Shown: positions 9,270 to 18,101 of the stretch, piece after piece
Layout of the letters: the number at the start of each line of letters is the position of its first letter
Position numbering within the stretch: the first letter of the stretch is position 1
Source of the DNA: Acinetobacter sp. WC-141
GTDB lineage: Bacteria > Pseudomonadota > Gammaproteobacteria > Pseudomonadales > Moraxellaceae
NCBI RefSeq assembly: GCF_000313935.1
Contig: NZ_AMSS01000086.1
Span: 145,886 to 209,885, forward strand
Direction of reading: 5' to 3'
DNA length: 64,000 nt
Program-made: the position numbers and the translations under genes
Notes under the pieces: generated by a model
Database searches by the model: none
Told to the model about the DNA's origin: nothing
What the model saw: the letters and a program-made list of their open reading frames with translations, nothing else

Positions 9270-10295
9270 ATGGAAGGGCACTGCGTGGGTCAGCTAACAG
9301 ATGCATCAGTTGTATTACGCTTTGGCTACCAAGCGATTCGTCGTGCGGGTTTGCCAACAGAAGAAATATTAACCAAAGCGGGAGTTGCTTTAAATCAGGT
9401 TGATACGAATGCACGTACACCGTTAAGTGCACAGTACGCCTTTTGGACTGCCGCTCAGGAAGTCAGTAAAGATCCAGATATCGGTCTGCATTTAGGCGAG
9501 CATTTGCCTTTGTACCGCGGTCAGGTCATCGAACATCTATTTATTAGTAGTGAAACCTTTGGCGAGGGCTTAAAACGGGCCTTGGCATATCAACGACTGA
9601 TTAGTGATGCATTTGATGCAAAACTTGTCATTGAGGAAGGGCGTTGTTATTTAACCAATGGCGAACAGATTGGTGCAGATAATCTTGTTAATCGACATTT
9701 TTCGGAATGTGCAATTTCGGGCATATTGAGATTTTTTAAGTTCATTACCGAAGGGCAATTTCATCCGATCTTCATCGATTTCAATTTTAGCGAAGGGGCC
9801 TCTGAGGATGAATATTTCCGCGTATTTGGCTGCCCGGTCAGTTTAGGTCAAAAAGAGACACGTTTATATTTTGATGCAGCTATTTTAGATTTTCAGCTTT
9901 GGCAAGCAGAGCCTGAGTTATTGCAGTTGCATGAGCAGCTTGCAATTGAAAAGTTACAAGAACTGGCTCGTTATGATTTAGTGGGTGAAGTTCGCCGTGC
10001 GATTGGTTCAACGCTGGAAAGTGGAGAAACCACCTTGGAAACGGTTGCGGCTCAGTTGAATATTACCCCGCGTCGCTTACGTACTCAGTTAAGTGAAGCT
10101 AATACCAGTTTTCAGCAAATTTTGTCAGATTATCGCTGCCGTTTGGCTAAAAAACTTTTGGCCAATACCAACGAGAGTGTTGAACGAATTGTGTATTTAA
10201 CAGGCTTCTCTGAACCGAGTACGTTCTATCGTGCATTTAAGCGTTGGACGAATGAGACACCAGTTGAGTACCGTAAGCGTAAACAACATCGATAG
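9270..10295 (+). CDS. AraC-family transcriptional regulator (Arabinose_bd type)
   Basis: 341 aa. The N-terminal two thirds has the large arabinose-binding-like domain found in OruR/ArgR-type regulators of Pseudomonas (opening GYQAIRRAGLPTEEILTKAG, then LGLHLGEHLP-type sequence). The C-terminal 100 residues are an AraC DNA-binding domain with two HTHs (ETVAAQLNITPRRLRTQLSE, and YLTGFSEPSTFYRAFKRWT followed by TPVEYR). The target and inducer cannot be inferred, since neighbours infA and truA are housekeeping genes. Confidence 0.85.
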   Translation: MEGHCVGQLTDASVVLRFGYQAIRRAGLPTEEILTKAGVALNQVDTNARTPLSAQYAFWTAAQEVSKDPDIGLHLGEHLPLYRGQVIEHLFISSETFGEGLKRALAYQRLISDAFDAKLVIEEGRCYLTNGEQIGADNLVNRHFSECAISGILRFFKFITEGQFHPIFIDFNFSEGASEDEYFRVFGCPVSLGQKETRLYFDAAILDFQLWQAEPELLQLHEQLAIEKLQELARYDLVGEVRRAIGSTLESGETTLETVAAQLNITPRRLRTQLSEANTSFQQILSDYRCRLAKKLLANTNESVERIVYLTGFSEPSTFYRAFKRWTNETPVEYRKRKQHR

Positions 10296-10317
10296 AAATA
10301 TAGAGCGCTGGCTAAGC

Positions 10318-11115
10318 TTACTCAGGTAAGTTTAGCCAATGTGGCCCAAGCGGGGGCTGTGGTAAATCAAACTGCTCGGGATAATTACACTGAATAAAAT
10401 AAAGACCGTCGGGTGGGGCGGTTATTCCTGCGGCCTTACGATCCTGTGCAGCAAACATTGTATCGATATGATCAATTTCATACATACCTTGACCAATTTC
10501 GAGTAAACAACCAACAATGTTGCGAACCATATGGTGTAGAAAACCATCTGCTTCAATATCTAAAACCAAATAGCGTCCATGTTCAAATAAACGGCAATGT
10601 TTTACATGTCGTACAGGCTGATTTGATTGGCAAGCTGCTGCGCGGAAGCTTTCAAAGTTATGAGTGCCTTCAAATTTACTTGCCGCTTCGATCATCTTTT
10701 TCACATCTAACTTTTGGTAAACGTGAGTAACTTGTTTATGCAAGAGTGCAGGGCGATGAGGCGTGTTATATATAACATAGCGGTAACGTCGAGCAGTCGC
10801 TTTAAAGCGGGCATGAAAACTTTCATCCATCAGCTTAATCCACTGAATGGAAATGTCTTTAGGTAGCTGGCTATTTGCCCCTCTTAACCATCCTGTTTCT
10901 GGACGAATGGCGTGCGTGTCGAAGTGTGCCACCATATTGGTTGCATGTACTCCTGCATCGGTACGACCAGCACCATGAAGTGCTATGGGTTCATTTGCGA
11001 CTTTGCTAAGCACACGTTCAATAGTTTCTTGTACGCTGGCAACGCCTGGCTGTTGTGTTTGCCAACCTCGATATTGAACTCCGCTAAATTCAATACCGAC
11101 TGCATAACGTTGCAT
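10318..11115 (-). CDS. truA: tRNA pseudouridine(38-40) synthase TruA
   Basis: Makes pseudouridine at positions 38-40 of the tRNA anticodon arm. About 265 aa from the ATG at 11115 (MQRYAVGIEFSG), which has AGAGG upstream; the frame runs to 11163 but overlaps the preceding asparaginase stop. The catalytic aspartate lies in GAGRTDAGVHATNMVAHFD, and HHMVRNIVG is the other family signature. It is 14 bp downstream of the asparaginase gene on the same strand. In Pseudomonas truA also follows fimV. Confidence 0.96.
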   Translation of the reverse strand: MQRYAVGIEFSGVQYRGWQTQQPGVASVQETIERVLSKVANEPIALHGAGRTDAGVHATNMVAHFDTHAIRPETGWLRGANSQLPKDISIQWIKLMDESFHARFKATARRYRYVIYNTPHRPALLHKQVTHVYQKLDVKKMIEAASKFEGTHNFESFRAAACQSNQPVRHVKHCRLFEHGRYLVLDIEADGFLHHMVRNIVGCLLEIGQGMYEIDHIDTMFAAQDRKAAGITAPPDGLYFIQCNYPEQFDLPQPPLGPHWLNLPE

Positions 11116-11129
11116 GGTTTTACCTCTAT

Positions 11130-12101
11130 TTAATGCAAATTTTCGTTCCAATGGCTGAGCCACTGTTCTGGGGTTGAGTATTTTAAATAGATTTGAAGCG
11201 CTTTTGCATAGAGATCTGCATGACTATGTGCATCACTAATGACAATTTTTGCAGTTTTGGCCCATGCACTAATTGCATAGCGCTGATCAATACCACCAAA
11301 TGTCACCTGAGTTGTTAGAATCGGAACGCAGCCATGTGCATAGAGCTCATCTAATGTGGCAAGTAGTTCTTGGTTTACTGCAATATTACCTGTACCAAAA
11401 CCTTGTAATACTAAGAATTGAGGTGGGGCTGGTAGCAAGTTTCGTAATTGTTGAACCATTTGAGCGGTTGCAATAGGTTGCATCATCCAATTCAAAATTT
11501 GAAAAGATGCTGCACGCTCGATTTGCGTATCTTGCACAATCAATTCATTTTGCTGAGGTGTAAATTCAGACTCAGCTTTAAGACCAGAAAAAGCATCAAG
11601 TTCAGTCGTATGAGTTTTTAATGCAGTTTGTGCATGGAATACTTGATGATGGAATGCGAGATAAGCGCCTACAGGTAGGGCAATCACTTGTTCTAATGCA
11701 AGATATAAGTTCTCAATCGCATCAGTAAATTCACGGGTATTATCACCTTGAATATTAAGTAATGGATATTGGCTACCAGTAATCACAATATGACAGCTTT
11801 GACCCAAAAAGCGGGCTAAGGTTGCAGCCGCATAACTGAGCGTGTCTGTACCATGAATAACAACGAAATGCTGATAACCTTCAAGTTGTAGTTGTTGTAT
11901 ACGTTGAATCAGGCGTAACCAGTCAGGCGCCGTACATGCACTGCTATCAACAATATTGGGCGCAGCAAAGCAGTCAACTGTTAAGTGGGGGGGAATCACT
12001 TTTTCAAGTTGAGGTAAGAATTGGTCATAAGGCATAGGAGCTAAAGGTTCACCGATGCAACCAAAAGTACCACCCATATAAAATAAGGCTATTTTTTTCA
12101 T
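11130..12101 (-). CDS. L-asparaginase (type I-like)
   Basis: Hydrolyses asparagine to aspartate and ammonia. About 323 aa, without a signal peptide, so cytoplasmic. The first catalytic threonine is in YMGGTFG near residue 9 of the 12101 start (the family usually has TGGTI), and the second motif is intact at VVIHGTDTLSYAA. GSQYPLLNIQGDNTREF is also typical. Starts at 12116 and 12101 are both possible; neither has a strong ribosome-binding site, and 12116 directly abuts the T-run of the upstream terminator. Confidence 0.88.
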   Translation of the reverse strand: MKKIALFYMGGTFGCIGEPLAPMPYDQFLPQLEKVIPPHLTVDCFAAPNIVDSSACTAPDWLRLIQRIQQLQLEGYQHFVVIHGTDTLSYAAATLARFLGQSCHIVITGSQYPLLNIQGDNTREFTDAIENLYLALEQVIALPVGAYLAFHHQVFHAQTALKTHTTELDAFSGLKAESEFTPQQNELIVQDTQIERAASFQILNWMMQPIATAQMVQQLRNLLPAPPQFLVLQGFGTGNIAVNQELLATLDELYAHGCVPILTTQVTFGGIDQRYAISAWAKTAKIVISDAHSHADLYAKALQIYLKYSTPEQWLSHWNENLH

Positions 12102-12116
12102 ATTTTTTGCAGGCAT

Positions 12117-12142
12117 AAAAAAGCAGTCATCACTGACTGCTT
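12117..12142 (-). terminator. Terminator after the fimV C-terminal gene
   Basis: On the minus strand GCAGTCA-GTGA-TGACTGC is followed by T6 directly ahead of the asparaginase start. It separates fimV transcription from ansA-truA, although readthrough is possible. Confidence 0.8.
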
Positions 12143-12160
12143 ATGGTAAATCGAACAGTT

Positions 12161-13426
12161 CTAAGAAGCTATGTGATTAAGTAGGTTTTTCGCACGTTGT
12201 TGTTGTTCTGTGTTGAATTTTTGCTCATTACTTGCCAATAAGGCGTGAGCTGCTGGGTAAGCACCTAACTTGATGTATTGCTCAGCTAGTTTTAGATCAA
12301 GTTCATTTTCATCTAACTGTTTTAATTCTGGAAAAGCTTCTAGAAGGGGATCTTTAGTTTGATCTGGGGTAGTTACTTCGCCTACTAAATCTACATGGTT
12401 TTGAGTTTCAATCTCTGGTGCTGTAACTAACGCAGGCTCATCTAACGAAAATTCAATAGAGGTGATTGAATTCGACTCTAATGGAGCTTGTTCTACCAAT
12501 TTAAGTTCATCTAATGATGAGATCTGTTCATTAGATTTTACTTCTGGATTTTCATGGGTTAATTCAAGATTAAAATCCAAAGCATTGGTGTTGTTCTCTT
12601 GATCTGCTGGTATTGCAGCTGTCTGATATTTTTCCTCAGATTCATCCAAAGGCGCCAAGTCAAAAGAAAACTCTAAGTCAGCCAAATCATTTTTTTCTTG
12701 AGATGGTGCTAACTCTGATTTCTGTGTGGGTTGGTTGGTACTTTCTGTAGTCTTGGTTTGCTCAAATGAAAAGTTAAACTCTAAAGGTTCAACTTCAACA
12801 GCAGTTTCTTGTTTTACAGGTGTATAGCCTTGTTGCAAGTCATCAAAAGATGCGTCAGAAGAATTTGTTGTTAACTGGTCAAACTGAGCTGTTGTGTCAG
12901 GTGAGTCTTTTGGTTCTTCGTATGTTTGAACTTGAGGAAAATCGATAGCATCTGGTTGTCTTGACGACTCATATTCTTTTTGTCTGGCTTCCGCCTGATT
13001 CACTATTTCATTGAGTGCTAGACTTCGAATATGACTAATCAGTTGGGTTATAGCAAATTCATCTTTTTGTGCAATATGAACTTCAAGCAATAATAAATAA
13101 AGCTCATGTTGTGTATTATCTTTTTTTAACGCCTGATTCACTTGAGCTTCAGCAGCTGAATATTGTTTTTCTTGAATGAGCTGTTGGATTTTTTGACGTA
13201 CAGCTTCTGGAACAGGGTTGCTTTGTGGAATCGATGGAAGTGTTTCTTCTACCACATTTATTTTACTTTTTTCTCGAGAGTTTTTACTCGATTTAGAGTT
13301 CGTTTTTTTATTGTTTTTTCTATTTACCGTTTTCGGGGAAGTGGCCTCTTGTTTCTGGCTATTCTCACGTTTTTTTAAAATGACAGCGACCACGAGTAAT
13401 ATGATGAACGGAATCACATATAACAT
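12161..13426 (-). CDS. FimV-like protein, membrane anchor and C-terminal part
   Basis: About 421 aa from the ATG at 13426 (MLYVIPFIILLVVAVILKKR), which carries AAGGGG 6 nt upstream. It has one N-terminal transmembrane helix, then a basic stretch, a TPR-like pair (EKQYSAAEAQVNQALKKDN), a long acidic low-complexity middle, and a C-terminal FimV motif (DLKLAEQYIKLGAYPAAHAL). In Pseudomonas FimV is one polypeptide that organises the cell pole and type IV pili, with the cytoplasmic acidic/TPR half after its single membrane helix. Here that half is a separate gene, in the same frame as the upstream half but behind a TAA. The frame also opens at a GTG at 13474. Confidence 0.8.
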   Translation of the reverse strand: MLYVIPFIILLVVAVILKKRENSQKQEATSPKTVNRKNNKKTNSKSSKNSREKSKINVVEETLPSIPQSNPVPEAVRQKIQQLIQEKQYSAAEAQVNQALKKDNTQHELYLLLLEVHIAQKDEFAITQLISHIRSLALNEIVNQAEARQKEYESSRQPDAIDFPQVQTYEEPKDSPDTTAQFDQLTTNSSDASFDDLQQGYTPVKQETAVEVEPLEFNFSFEQTKTTESTNQPTQKSELAPSQEKNDLADLEFSFDLAPLDESEEKYQTAAIPADQENNTNALDFNLELTHENPEVKSNEQISSLDELKLVEQAPLESNSITSIEFSLDEPALVTAPEIETQNHVDLVGEVTTPDQTKDPLLEAFPELKQLDENELDLKLAEQYIKLGAYPAAHALLASNEQKFNTEQQQRAKNLLNHIAS

Positions 13427-13486
13427 TACTTTCCCCTTAAAAAAATAAATATTTGCAATATAAAGCGTGCTCACTCTGGTTTTAAC

Positions 13487-14839
13487 TTAATGTTTTTGCT
13501 TGTGAGTGTGTTGCTGTGCTTGTAACTGCTGTTGTAACTCTGCCAAACGTGCATTCAAAAGTTGAATACGTTGGTCTTTTAAACGTAAAGTTTGATTTAG
13601 TTTGGTTACATTCCTTTGTAATGTAACGGTTTTTTCTCTTTTTGTCATAACTTTTACTGCTAACTCAGTATTGTTTTGACTTTGTTGTGTGTTCTTTTTA
13701 GCACTTCCATGCGTAGAATTTTGGCTGTTTTCAGCCACGATGCTCATTTCTGCTTGTTGCAAGCGGTATTTAGCTTGGCCAGAAGGTGATTTTGCAGCAT
13801 GCGTTATTTCTGTTTTTGATTTATTTTGCTGAGTTTTCGCGACAGGAGTATGGGTAAGTTTTAGAGAGATTCCCTGACGTAAACGGTTTACATCACCTTG
13901 AATAAAAGCATGCTGGTTTTGTTGTTGGATATCATGCATGACTTTGGCAACTGGCTGTTTGGTTTTCGCTGCAATACGATTAGCGATGCTCCATAAAGAC
14001 TCATTGTGTTGTACTACATATTTACCTGAAGTTACTGGTCCCTTAGGCGGGCTCAGGGTTTGTTTCTTTGCAGCAGTTTGACTGAGCTTTTTGGATGGAA
14101 CAGGTTTCTTTTGTACTGCTAAATTTTTAACCGCCGTTTTTGGCGGATTATTTGCATCTGACTTGTTGATAGCAGGTTTAATTTGTGTCTGATCAGGAGT
14201 AGTAGTGCTTGTTGCAATTTGTTGAGTTGCTTGAACCGAAGAGTTTTCATTAACTGAGGTAGATGAATTTGGATTTATTACTGGGGCAGTCCCAGAGCTA
14301 ATATTAAGGCTGTGTTCACTATTCGAGTTTGTTATCGTTGTAGCTGAAGTTGATGAAGTATATTGGGTACTTTCTGGTAGATTTAAAGCAATATCCTTTT
14401 CATTGACAATAAACTGAGGGGATAAAGTACTTTCGTTATTTTCGGTCTTTTTTATAGAAGAAGGCTTAAGTACAGTTTTGATATGCTGCAAACGCGTTGC
14501 AGAACCTTCACTGATTTTTACAACAATATTGAGTTCAGGATCAATAACAGGGCGAGACGAGGTAATCACAATAACCCCAGAACCTTGACCATTTTGGCGT
14601 GTGTAAAAATTAAGATTTCCCGGTGGCTGATGAGTTACACCCAAAGCACTTAAATCTTCAGGAGTCGCTAAACTGACTTGTAAAGTGGCATTAGGGTCAG
14701 CTTGTTGGAAATTCATTTCTGCATATAACAAATCTCCGGGAGCGGACTGAATTTGTATAGGGTCTAATGTAATCGCATAAATAGAAGGCGAAGACATAAT
14801 GGTGAAAATGGCAATTTTTAATTTGTTATAAACAGTCAT
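13487..14839 (-). CDS. FimV-like protein, periplasmic N-terminal part with LysM
   Basis: 450 aa with a signal-peptide-like start (MTVYNKLKIAIFTIMSSPSI). It has the FimV N-terminal domain (ITLDPIQIQSAPGDLLYAEM to about 135), a Ser/Thr/Asn-rich linker, a LysM peptidoglycan-binding module near residues 275-330 (GKYVVQHNESLWSIANRIAA), and a C-terminal coiled coil (LNQTLRLKDQRIQLLNARLA) ending in a His/Lys/Gln-rich tail. This is the periplasmic half of FimV. It lies between asd and truA, the position fimV holds in Pseudomonas. The TAA at 13487-13489 separates it from the membrane-anchored half. Confidence 0.82.
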   Translation of the reverse strand: MTVYNKLKIAIFTIMSSPSIYAITLDPIQIQSAPGDLLYAEMNFQQADPNATLQVSLATPEDLSALGVTHQPPGNLNFYTRQNGQGSGVIVITSSRPVIDPELNIVVKISEGSATRLQHIKTVLKPSSIKKTENNESTLSPQFIVNEKDIALNLPESTQYTSSTSATTITNSNSEHSLNISSGTAPVINPNSSTSVNENSSVQATQQIATSTTTPDQTQIKPAINKSDANNPPKTAVKNLAVQKKPVPSKKLSQTAAKKQTLSPPKGPVTSGKYVVQHNESLWSIANRIAAKTKQPVAKVMHDIQQQNQHAFIQGDVNRLRQGISLKLTHTPVAKTQQNKSKTEITHAAKSPSGQAKYRLQQAEMSIVAENSQNSTHGSAKKNTQQSQNNTELAVKVMTKREKTVTLQRNVTKLNQTLRLKDQRIQLLNARLAELQQQLQAQQHTHKQKH

Positions 14840-14931
14840 CTCAATCCATGACCTAATAAGTCGTAAAGTCGTTCAAAATTATACAATAATGAAATGTAAA
14901 TAAATTGTAGAATTTTCACAAACCAGTTACG

Positions 14932-14961
14932 AAAAAGCCGATCTAGTGTGATCGGCTTTTT
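14932..14961 (-). terminator. Terminator after asd
   Basis: AAAAAGCCGAT / ATCGGCTTTTT (14932-14942 and 14951-14961), a perfect 11-bp stem with an 8-nt loop, between the asd stop and the fimV start on the same strand. Confidence 0.85.
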
Positions 14962-14987
14962 ATTTTGACTGAATAATTCAGATCAAA

Positions 14988-16106
14988 TTATGAGTTTTTG
15001 TATTCTACTAAGATGCGTAACATACGGCGTAAAGGTTCAGCAGCACCCCAAAGTAACTGATCACCTACTGTGAATGCGCCTAAATATTCTTTACCCATGT
15101 TAAGTTTACGCAAACGGCCAACAGGTACAGTTAATGTCCCAGTTACAGCAACAGGTGTAAGGTCAGTCATAGACGCTTCACGAGTGTTTGGTACAACTTT
15201 CGCCCATTGGTTTGAAGTACGAATCATATCTTCGATTTCATCAAGTGGCACATCTTTTTTCAACTTGATCGTCAAAGCTTGAGAGTGACAACGCATTGCA
15301 CCAATACGGACACAGTGGCCATCGATAGGAACAATTTGTGAGTTACCCAAGATCTTGTTGGTTTCAACCTGACCTTTCCATTCTTCTTTTGACTGACCGT
15401 TTTCAAGTTGCTTATCAATGTACGGAATCAACGATCCAGCTAATGGCACGCCAAAGTTAGCAGATGGGAAACCTTCTCCACGTTGTAGCTCGGCAACTTG
15501 ACGGTCAATATCCAAAATTGCAGATTTAGGATCATCTAACAATGTTTTGGTATTGTTATATAAGTAGCCCATACCAGTAATTAGCTCACGCATGTTTTGT
15601 GCGCCAGCGCCTGATGCTGCTTGATAAGTCATAGCAGTCATCCACTCCACCAAATTGTTTTGGAAAAGTGAACCTACACCCATCAACATAAGCGATACAG
15701 TACAGTTGCCGCCTACGAAAGTTTTGGTGCCGTTCACCAAACCGTCTTTGATGACGTTAAGGTTTACTGGGTCAAGAACGATGATTGCATCATCTGACAT
15801 ACGTAAAGTAGAGGCTGCATCAATCCAGTAGCCATTCCAACCAGTTGCTTTTAACTGTGGGAAAACTTCAGACGTATAGTCACCACCTTGACAGGTAATA
15901 ATGACATCCATTTGCTTCAGACTATTAATGTCTGTAGCTTCCATAAGTGCTGGGGCAGTCTTACCACCAAATGAAGGAGCTTCACCACCTGCATTACTGG
16001 TAGAGAAATAAAATGGCTCAATATGAGCAAAATCATTCTCTTCAACCATACGTTGCATAAGGACGGAACCGACCATCCCGCGCCAACCGACCAGACCTAC
16101 TTTCAT
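14988..16106 (-). CDS. asd: Aspartate-semialdehyde dehydrogenase
   Basis: Reduces aspartyl phosphate to aspartate semialdehyde, the branch point to lysine/diaminopimelate, threonine and methionine. 372 aa from the ATG at 16106 ([17 protein letters not shown]), with GAGG upstream; the longer frame to 16175 has an atypical N-terminus. The catalytic cysteine is in [14 protein letters not shown], and the NADP-binding GWRGMVGS lies at the start. This is the gammaproteobacterial Asd type. fimV follows it, as in Pseudomonas. Confidence 0.96.
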   Translation of the reverse strand: MKVGLVGWRGMVGSVLMQRMVEENDFAHIEPFYFSTSNAGGEAPSFGGKTAPALMEATDINSLKQMDVIITCQGGDYTSEVFPQLKATGWNGYWIDAASTLRMSDDAIIVLDPVNLNVIKDGLVNGTKTFVGGNCTVSLMLMGVGSLFQNNLVEWMTAMTYQAASGAGAQNMRELITGMGYLYNNTKTLLDDPKSAILDIDRQVAELQRGEGFPSANFGVPLAGSLIPYIDKQLENGQSKEEWKGQVETNKILGNSQIVPIDGHCVRIGAMRCHSQALTIKLKKDVPLDEIEDMIRTSNQWAKVVPNTREASMTDLTPVAVTGTLTVPVGRLRKLNMGKEYLGAFTVGDQLLWGAAEPLRRMLRILVEYKNS

Positions 16107-16293
16107 GTCATTTTGCCTCGGTGCGTTAAAATTATTAGGGGGAGTTGAGTGTATCAAAAGTGTCCACAACTGCAAGCGTTACAGAAACAAAACACCATGT
16201 TTATTGAGTAGAATATCTTGTTTATGTTACATACAAAATTGATAAAGATGACAAAAACTTTAAAAATCAAATCATCTTAAAAGAGAAAATTCA

Positions 16294-17403
16294 ATGATTT
16301 ATATCGAAGTTTTAGCTGGTCTGGTGATTTGGTTAAGTTTCTGGTCACTTATTCCTCGTGATGAGTGGTGGTTTCGCGGTGCCGACTTCCCACGTTTACA
16401 GATTCTATTTATTGGTTTATTAGCCTTTATTGGTATGTTGTTTTGGCCCAGTGAATGGAATGCATGGCGTGAAATATTGCTTGCTGTGCTTATTGCTGCC
16501 ATCGCCTATCAGCTTAAAATGGTTTTGCCTTATACCTTGTTCTGGAAAAAACAGGTTAAGCAGGTAAAATCATCTCAATTAGATCCACAAAAGCAAATTT
16601 CATTAATTGTATCGAATGTTCTAACTCCTAATGATAAATATCATTTACTTCTTGAGCAGATCAGGACATTAAAACCGGATTTATTGCTCACACTGGAAAG
16701 TGATAAGACGTGGGAAAACGCTTTAAAAGAAATTGAACAGGATTATCCTTATCGCGTTCCAGTGCCTTTAGATAATTTATACGGCATGCATTTATATAGC
16801 CGCTTACCTTTATCGGACACTGAAGTTAAATTTATTTTAAGTGACGAAATTCCCTCTATTCATACCACTGTGACTTTACGATCTGGTATGCCAGTTCAAC
16901 TCTATTGTTTGCATCCTAAGCCACCGAGCCCAACTGAGGCGAAAGATTCGACTTTACGGGATGCAGAACTTTTAATTGTGGGTGATCAAATTAAAGATCT
17001 AGATGAAAGCTGTATTGTGATGGGGGATTTAAACGATGTAGCATGGTCACGTACTACGCGTTTATTTCAAAGGATTAGCGGGTTACTTGATCCACGGGTT
17101 GGTCGACACTTTATTAATACTTTTCATGCAGATTATCCATTGCTGCGTTGGTCTTTAGACCACATTTTTCATAGTACCGATTTTGGTTTGGTTAAAATGA
17201 AACGGTTGCCACATATTGGATCTGATCATTTTCCAGTATATGTTGTTTTGCAGTCTGGACGTATATTTGAACATCTTCAAGAAGAATTGGAACAAACCCA
17301 AAGCGATGAAGAAGAGGCTCAAAGCGCCATACAAGAAGGAATTGCGAAAGCTGAAAAAGAAGAAAAAATTGTGACTGATAAAATTGCGCAGCCTTATAAA
17401 TAA
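16294..17403 (+). CDS. Membrane-bound endonuclease/exonuclease/phosphatase-family protein
   Basis: 369 aa. Two or three hydrophobic helices occupy residues 1-85 (IEVLAGLVIWLSFWSLI, ILFIGLLAFIGMLFW, ILLAVLIAAIAYQLKM). A DNase I-like fold follows, with LLLTLESDKTWENAL, VMGDLNDVAWSRTTRL, WSLDHIFHS and HIGSDHFPV carrying the usual Glu, Asp-x-Asn, Asp-His and Ser-Asp-His catalytic residues. The tail is an acidic, helical EEEAQSAIQEGIAKAEKEEK. The family includes nucleases and phosphodiesterases of lipids or nucleotides, so the substrate is unknown. Confidence 0.8.
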   Translation: MIYIEVLAGLVIWLSFWSLIPRDEWWFRGADFPRLQILFIGLLAFIGMLFWPSEWNAWREILLAVLIAAIAYQLKMVLPYTLFWKKQVKQVKSSQLDPQKQISLIVSNVLTPNDKYHLLLEQIRTLKPDLLLTLESDKTWENALKEIEQDYPYRVPVPLDNLYGMHLYSRLPLSDTEVKFILSDEIPSIHTTVTLRSGMPVQLYCLHPKPPSPTEAKDSTLRDAELLIVGDQIKDLDESCIVMGDLNDVAWSRTTRLFQRISGLLDPRVGRHFINTFHADYPLLRWSLDHIFHSTDFGLVKMKRLPHIGSDHFPVYVVLQSGRIFEHLQEELEQTQSDEEEAQSAIQEGIAKAEKEEKIVTDKIAQPYK

Positions 17404-17421
17404 AAAAAATATAAAAATTGA

Positions 17422-17439
17422 TGTAAGCAATATCGTACA
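17422..17439 (+). promoter_or_regulatory. GacA-type upstream activating sequence
   Basis: TGTAAGCAATATCGTACA matches the Pseudomonas GacA box TGTAAG-N6-CTTACA at 11 of 12 defined positions. It lies about 65 bp ahead of the predicted start of a GGA-rich small RNA. A possible -10 is TATTCT at 17484-17489. The pairing of box and RNA type is what makes each call stronger. Confidence 0.65.
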
Positions 17440-17495
17440 AAGATTTGAGTCTAGGGCGAATAGGCAGAGGGTGATAAAAACCTTATTCTACATTC

Positions 17496-17669
17496 ATCGG
17501 CACACGGAAACGGGAATGGACGATCCCACGTAAGGATACATAAAGCTGATATGGAATAGCATCATGGATAAGATGCTGGAATGGAAACAATAAGAATAAC
17601 GATCAACCTGAAAGCACAACCTCATTTACCCGAGTTTTGCAGGACGCAGAACTCGGGTTAATATTTTTA
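17496..17669 (+). ncRNA. CsrB/RsmZ-type regulatory sRNA (CsrA/RsmA sponge), predicted
   Basis: No protein frame is plausible here. Within about 140 nt there are nine GGA trinucleotides (17506, 17513, 17518, 17534, 17553, 17566, 17578, 17583, 17642). Three sit in clear hairpin loops: GGGA/TCCC enclosing ATGGACGA (17512-17527), AGCATC/GATGCT enclosing ATGGATAA (17558-17577), and the terminal hairpin CCCGAGTTTTGC / GCAGAACTCGGG with loop AGGAC (17629-17657), followed by a T-rich stretch. Repeated GGA in loops is the hallmark of CsrB/RsmX/Y/Z RNAs, which titrate CsrA/RsmA. The 5' end is estimated from a possible -10 and the upstream GacA-like box. Confidence 0.72.
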
Positions 17670-17916
17670 TACATCTTAATTAATTTATTGTAAATAAAAG
17701 AAATATTTTTAAGCTAATCTTAATATTAAAATCTATTTAATATTAGGTAAACACTTATGCGTTTTTATATAAATCTGAGCAATTTCCAATGAAAAAAGAT
17801 ACAAAAAATTTTTCTGATAAGTTTTTGTTTTTATAGATTATTGGTGAATAAATATAGTCGTTGATCTATTTAGATATAAATTGGACTTGTTTAATTAATA
17901 AATCTCAATAGAATGT

Positions 17917-17978
17917 GCCGATCGTTGACATGTTGGATCGTCAACAGGCATTGTTGTTTATCTCGCCGGATCGGCGAG
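17917..17978 (+). promoter_or_regulatory. Structured region ahead of the symporter gene with alternative pairings
   Basis: GCCGATC (17917-17923) can pair perfectly with GATCGGC (17969-17975), enclosing the hairpin GTTGAC (17924-17929) / GTCAAC (17940-17945). The right arm is also part of a competing hairpin CTCGCCG (17962-17968) / CGGCGAG (17972-17978). CAACA/TGTTG (17942-17956) offers another option. Mutually exclusive folds of this kind occur in riboswitches and attenuators, but no known class is recognised and the transcription start is not certain. Confidence 0.4.
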
Positions 17979-18101
17979 TTGTGATTTGTTTGTACATTTA
18001 AATTTCTGTTTGGAAATTACTGTACATATTGAGGTTTCACTCTTAGTTAGTGGTCTTCTCCCTCTCATATTTGATACTTTGCGGTGCATAAGGATTGTCT
18101 T

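Noticed and set aside
13484..13489. FimV stop codon as a simple sequencing error
   Set aside because: Cannot be excluded, but the second half has its own ATG and AAGGGG site at the membrane helix, which argues for a real second gene.
17911..18000. A second Rsm-like sRNA ahead of the symporter gene
   Set aside because: The hairpin loops contain GGA (in TTGGATC and GGATC), but the number of motifs is low, no GacA-like box is present, and the fold is better read as a switching leader of the symporter mRNA.
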